Origin: JAXHUE01 sp034189655
GTDB taxonomy: Bacteria > Chloroflexota > Dehalococcoidia > E44-bin15
Assembly (NCBI GenBank): GCA_034189655.1
Contig: JAXHUE010000030.1
Coordinates: 1-21,895, forward strand
DNA length: 21,895 nucleotides
Direction of reading: 5' to 3'
Within the stretch, counting starts at the first letter, position 1, and each line of letters starts with the position of its first letter. Made by a program: the position numbers and the translations under genes. The notes beneath the pieces are model-generated. The model had not been told where the DNA came from. It did no database searches and saw only the letters and a list, made by a program, of their open reading frames with translations. Shown piece after piece: positions 21,820-21,895 of this stretch.

Positions 21820-21895
21820 GCCCCCATCGTCTAGAGGCCCAGGACGTCAGCCTTTCAAGCTGGAAACAGGGATTCGAATTCCCTTGGGGGCACCA
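21820..21895 (+). tRNA. tRNA-Glu (anticodon UUC), CCA encoded
   Basis: Acceptor stem GCCCCCA/TGGGGGC, D-arm CGTCTAGAGGCCCAGGACG, anticodon stem TCAGC/GCTGG with loop CTTTCAA (anticodon TTC), and T-arm AGGGA-TTCGAAT-TCCCT. CCA is encoded at 21893-21895, and the window ends exactly there. Confidence 0.95.

Overview
This is a GC-rich (roughly 60-65 %) bacterial chromosomal window with dense gene packing. Sigma70-type promoters are easy to read, and TTG and GTG starts are common. The gene content, and especially the large block of MaoC-type hydratases and short-chain dehydrogenases, suggests Chloroflexota, probably a Dehalococcoidia-like lineage. That assignment is inference from protein character, because no rRNA is present. 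I see no CRISPR array, insertion sequence, prophage or integrase.

Layout. 1-410: a minus-strand tRNA operon (Phe-Leu-Gln) behind a strong promoter; positions 1-69 are its trailer and hold nothing I recognise. 504-1043: a divergent MauE/DoxX-like membrane protein. 1040-1762 (-): a transglutaminase-like/TPR protein. 1774-3175: speD plus a spermidine-synthase-family gene behind a promoter and a structured leader. 3172-4002 (-): a crotonase-family protein. 4078-6844: a leaderless UvrD/PcrA helicase and an LEA14-like lipid-anchored or membrane-anchored protein. 6910-12949: the main accessory block, with one strong promoter followed by three tandem pairs of small hot-dog hydratase subunits (A1B1 A2B2 A3B3) and then three MFE-2-type SDR dehydrogenases, closed by a strong hairpin terminator. 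13039-17231 (-): an operon tldD-tldE-HEAT-GNAT. 17320-21776 (+): a Kef-type antiporter, a histidine phosphatase, an endonuclease III, a small zincin and argC. 21820-21895: tRNA-Glu with its own promoter, ending exactly at the window edge. No gene-free stretch exceeds 300 bases; the longest is 6845-7036, which contains the hydratase-operon promoter and leader.

How the genes fit together. The hydratase/dehydrogenase block encodes, as nine separate polypeptides, three copies of the hydratase-2 and (3R)-hydroxyacyl-CoA dehydrogenase activities that eukaryotic peroxisomes fuse in MFE-2. The counts (3 A, 3 B, 3 SDR), shared junction sequences and near-identical DNA between SDR2 and SDR3 show amplification of an ancestral set. 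A plausible role is R-stereospecific beta-oxidation (or its reversal) of several bulky acyl-CoAs; no acyl-CoA dehydrogenase, ligase or thiolase is in the window, so the substrate is unknown. This is the best candidate for an undescribed system here. Secondary points are the thermospermine-synthase-like features of the speE-type gene, a crotonase-fold protein lacking both catalytic glutamates, and the TldD/TldE operon with HEAT and acetyltransferase partners.
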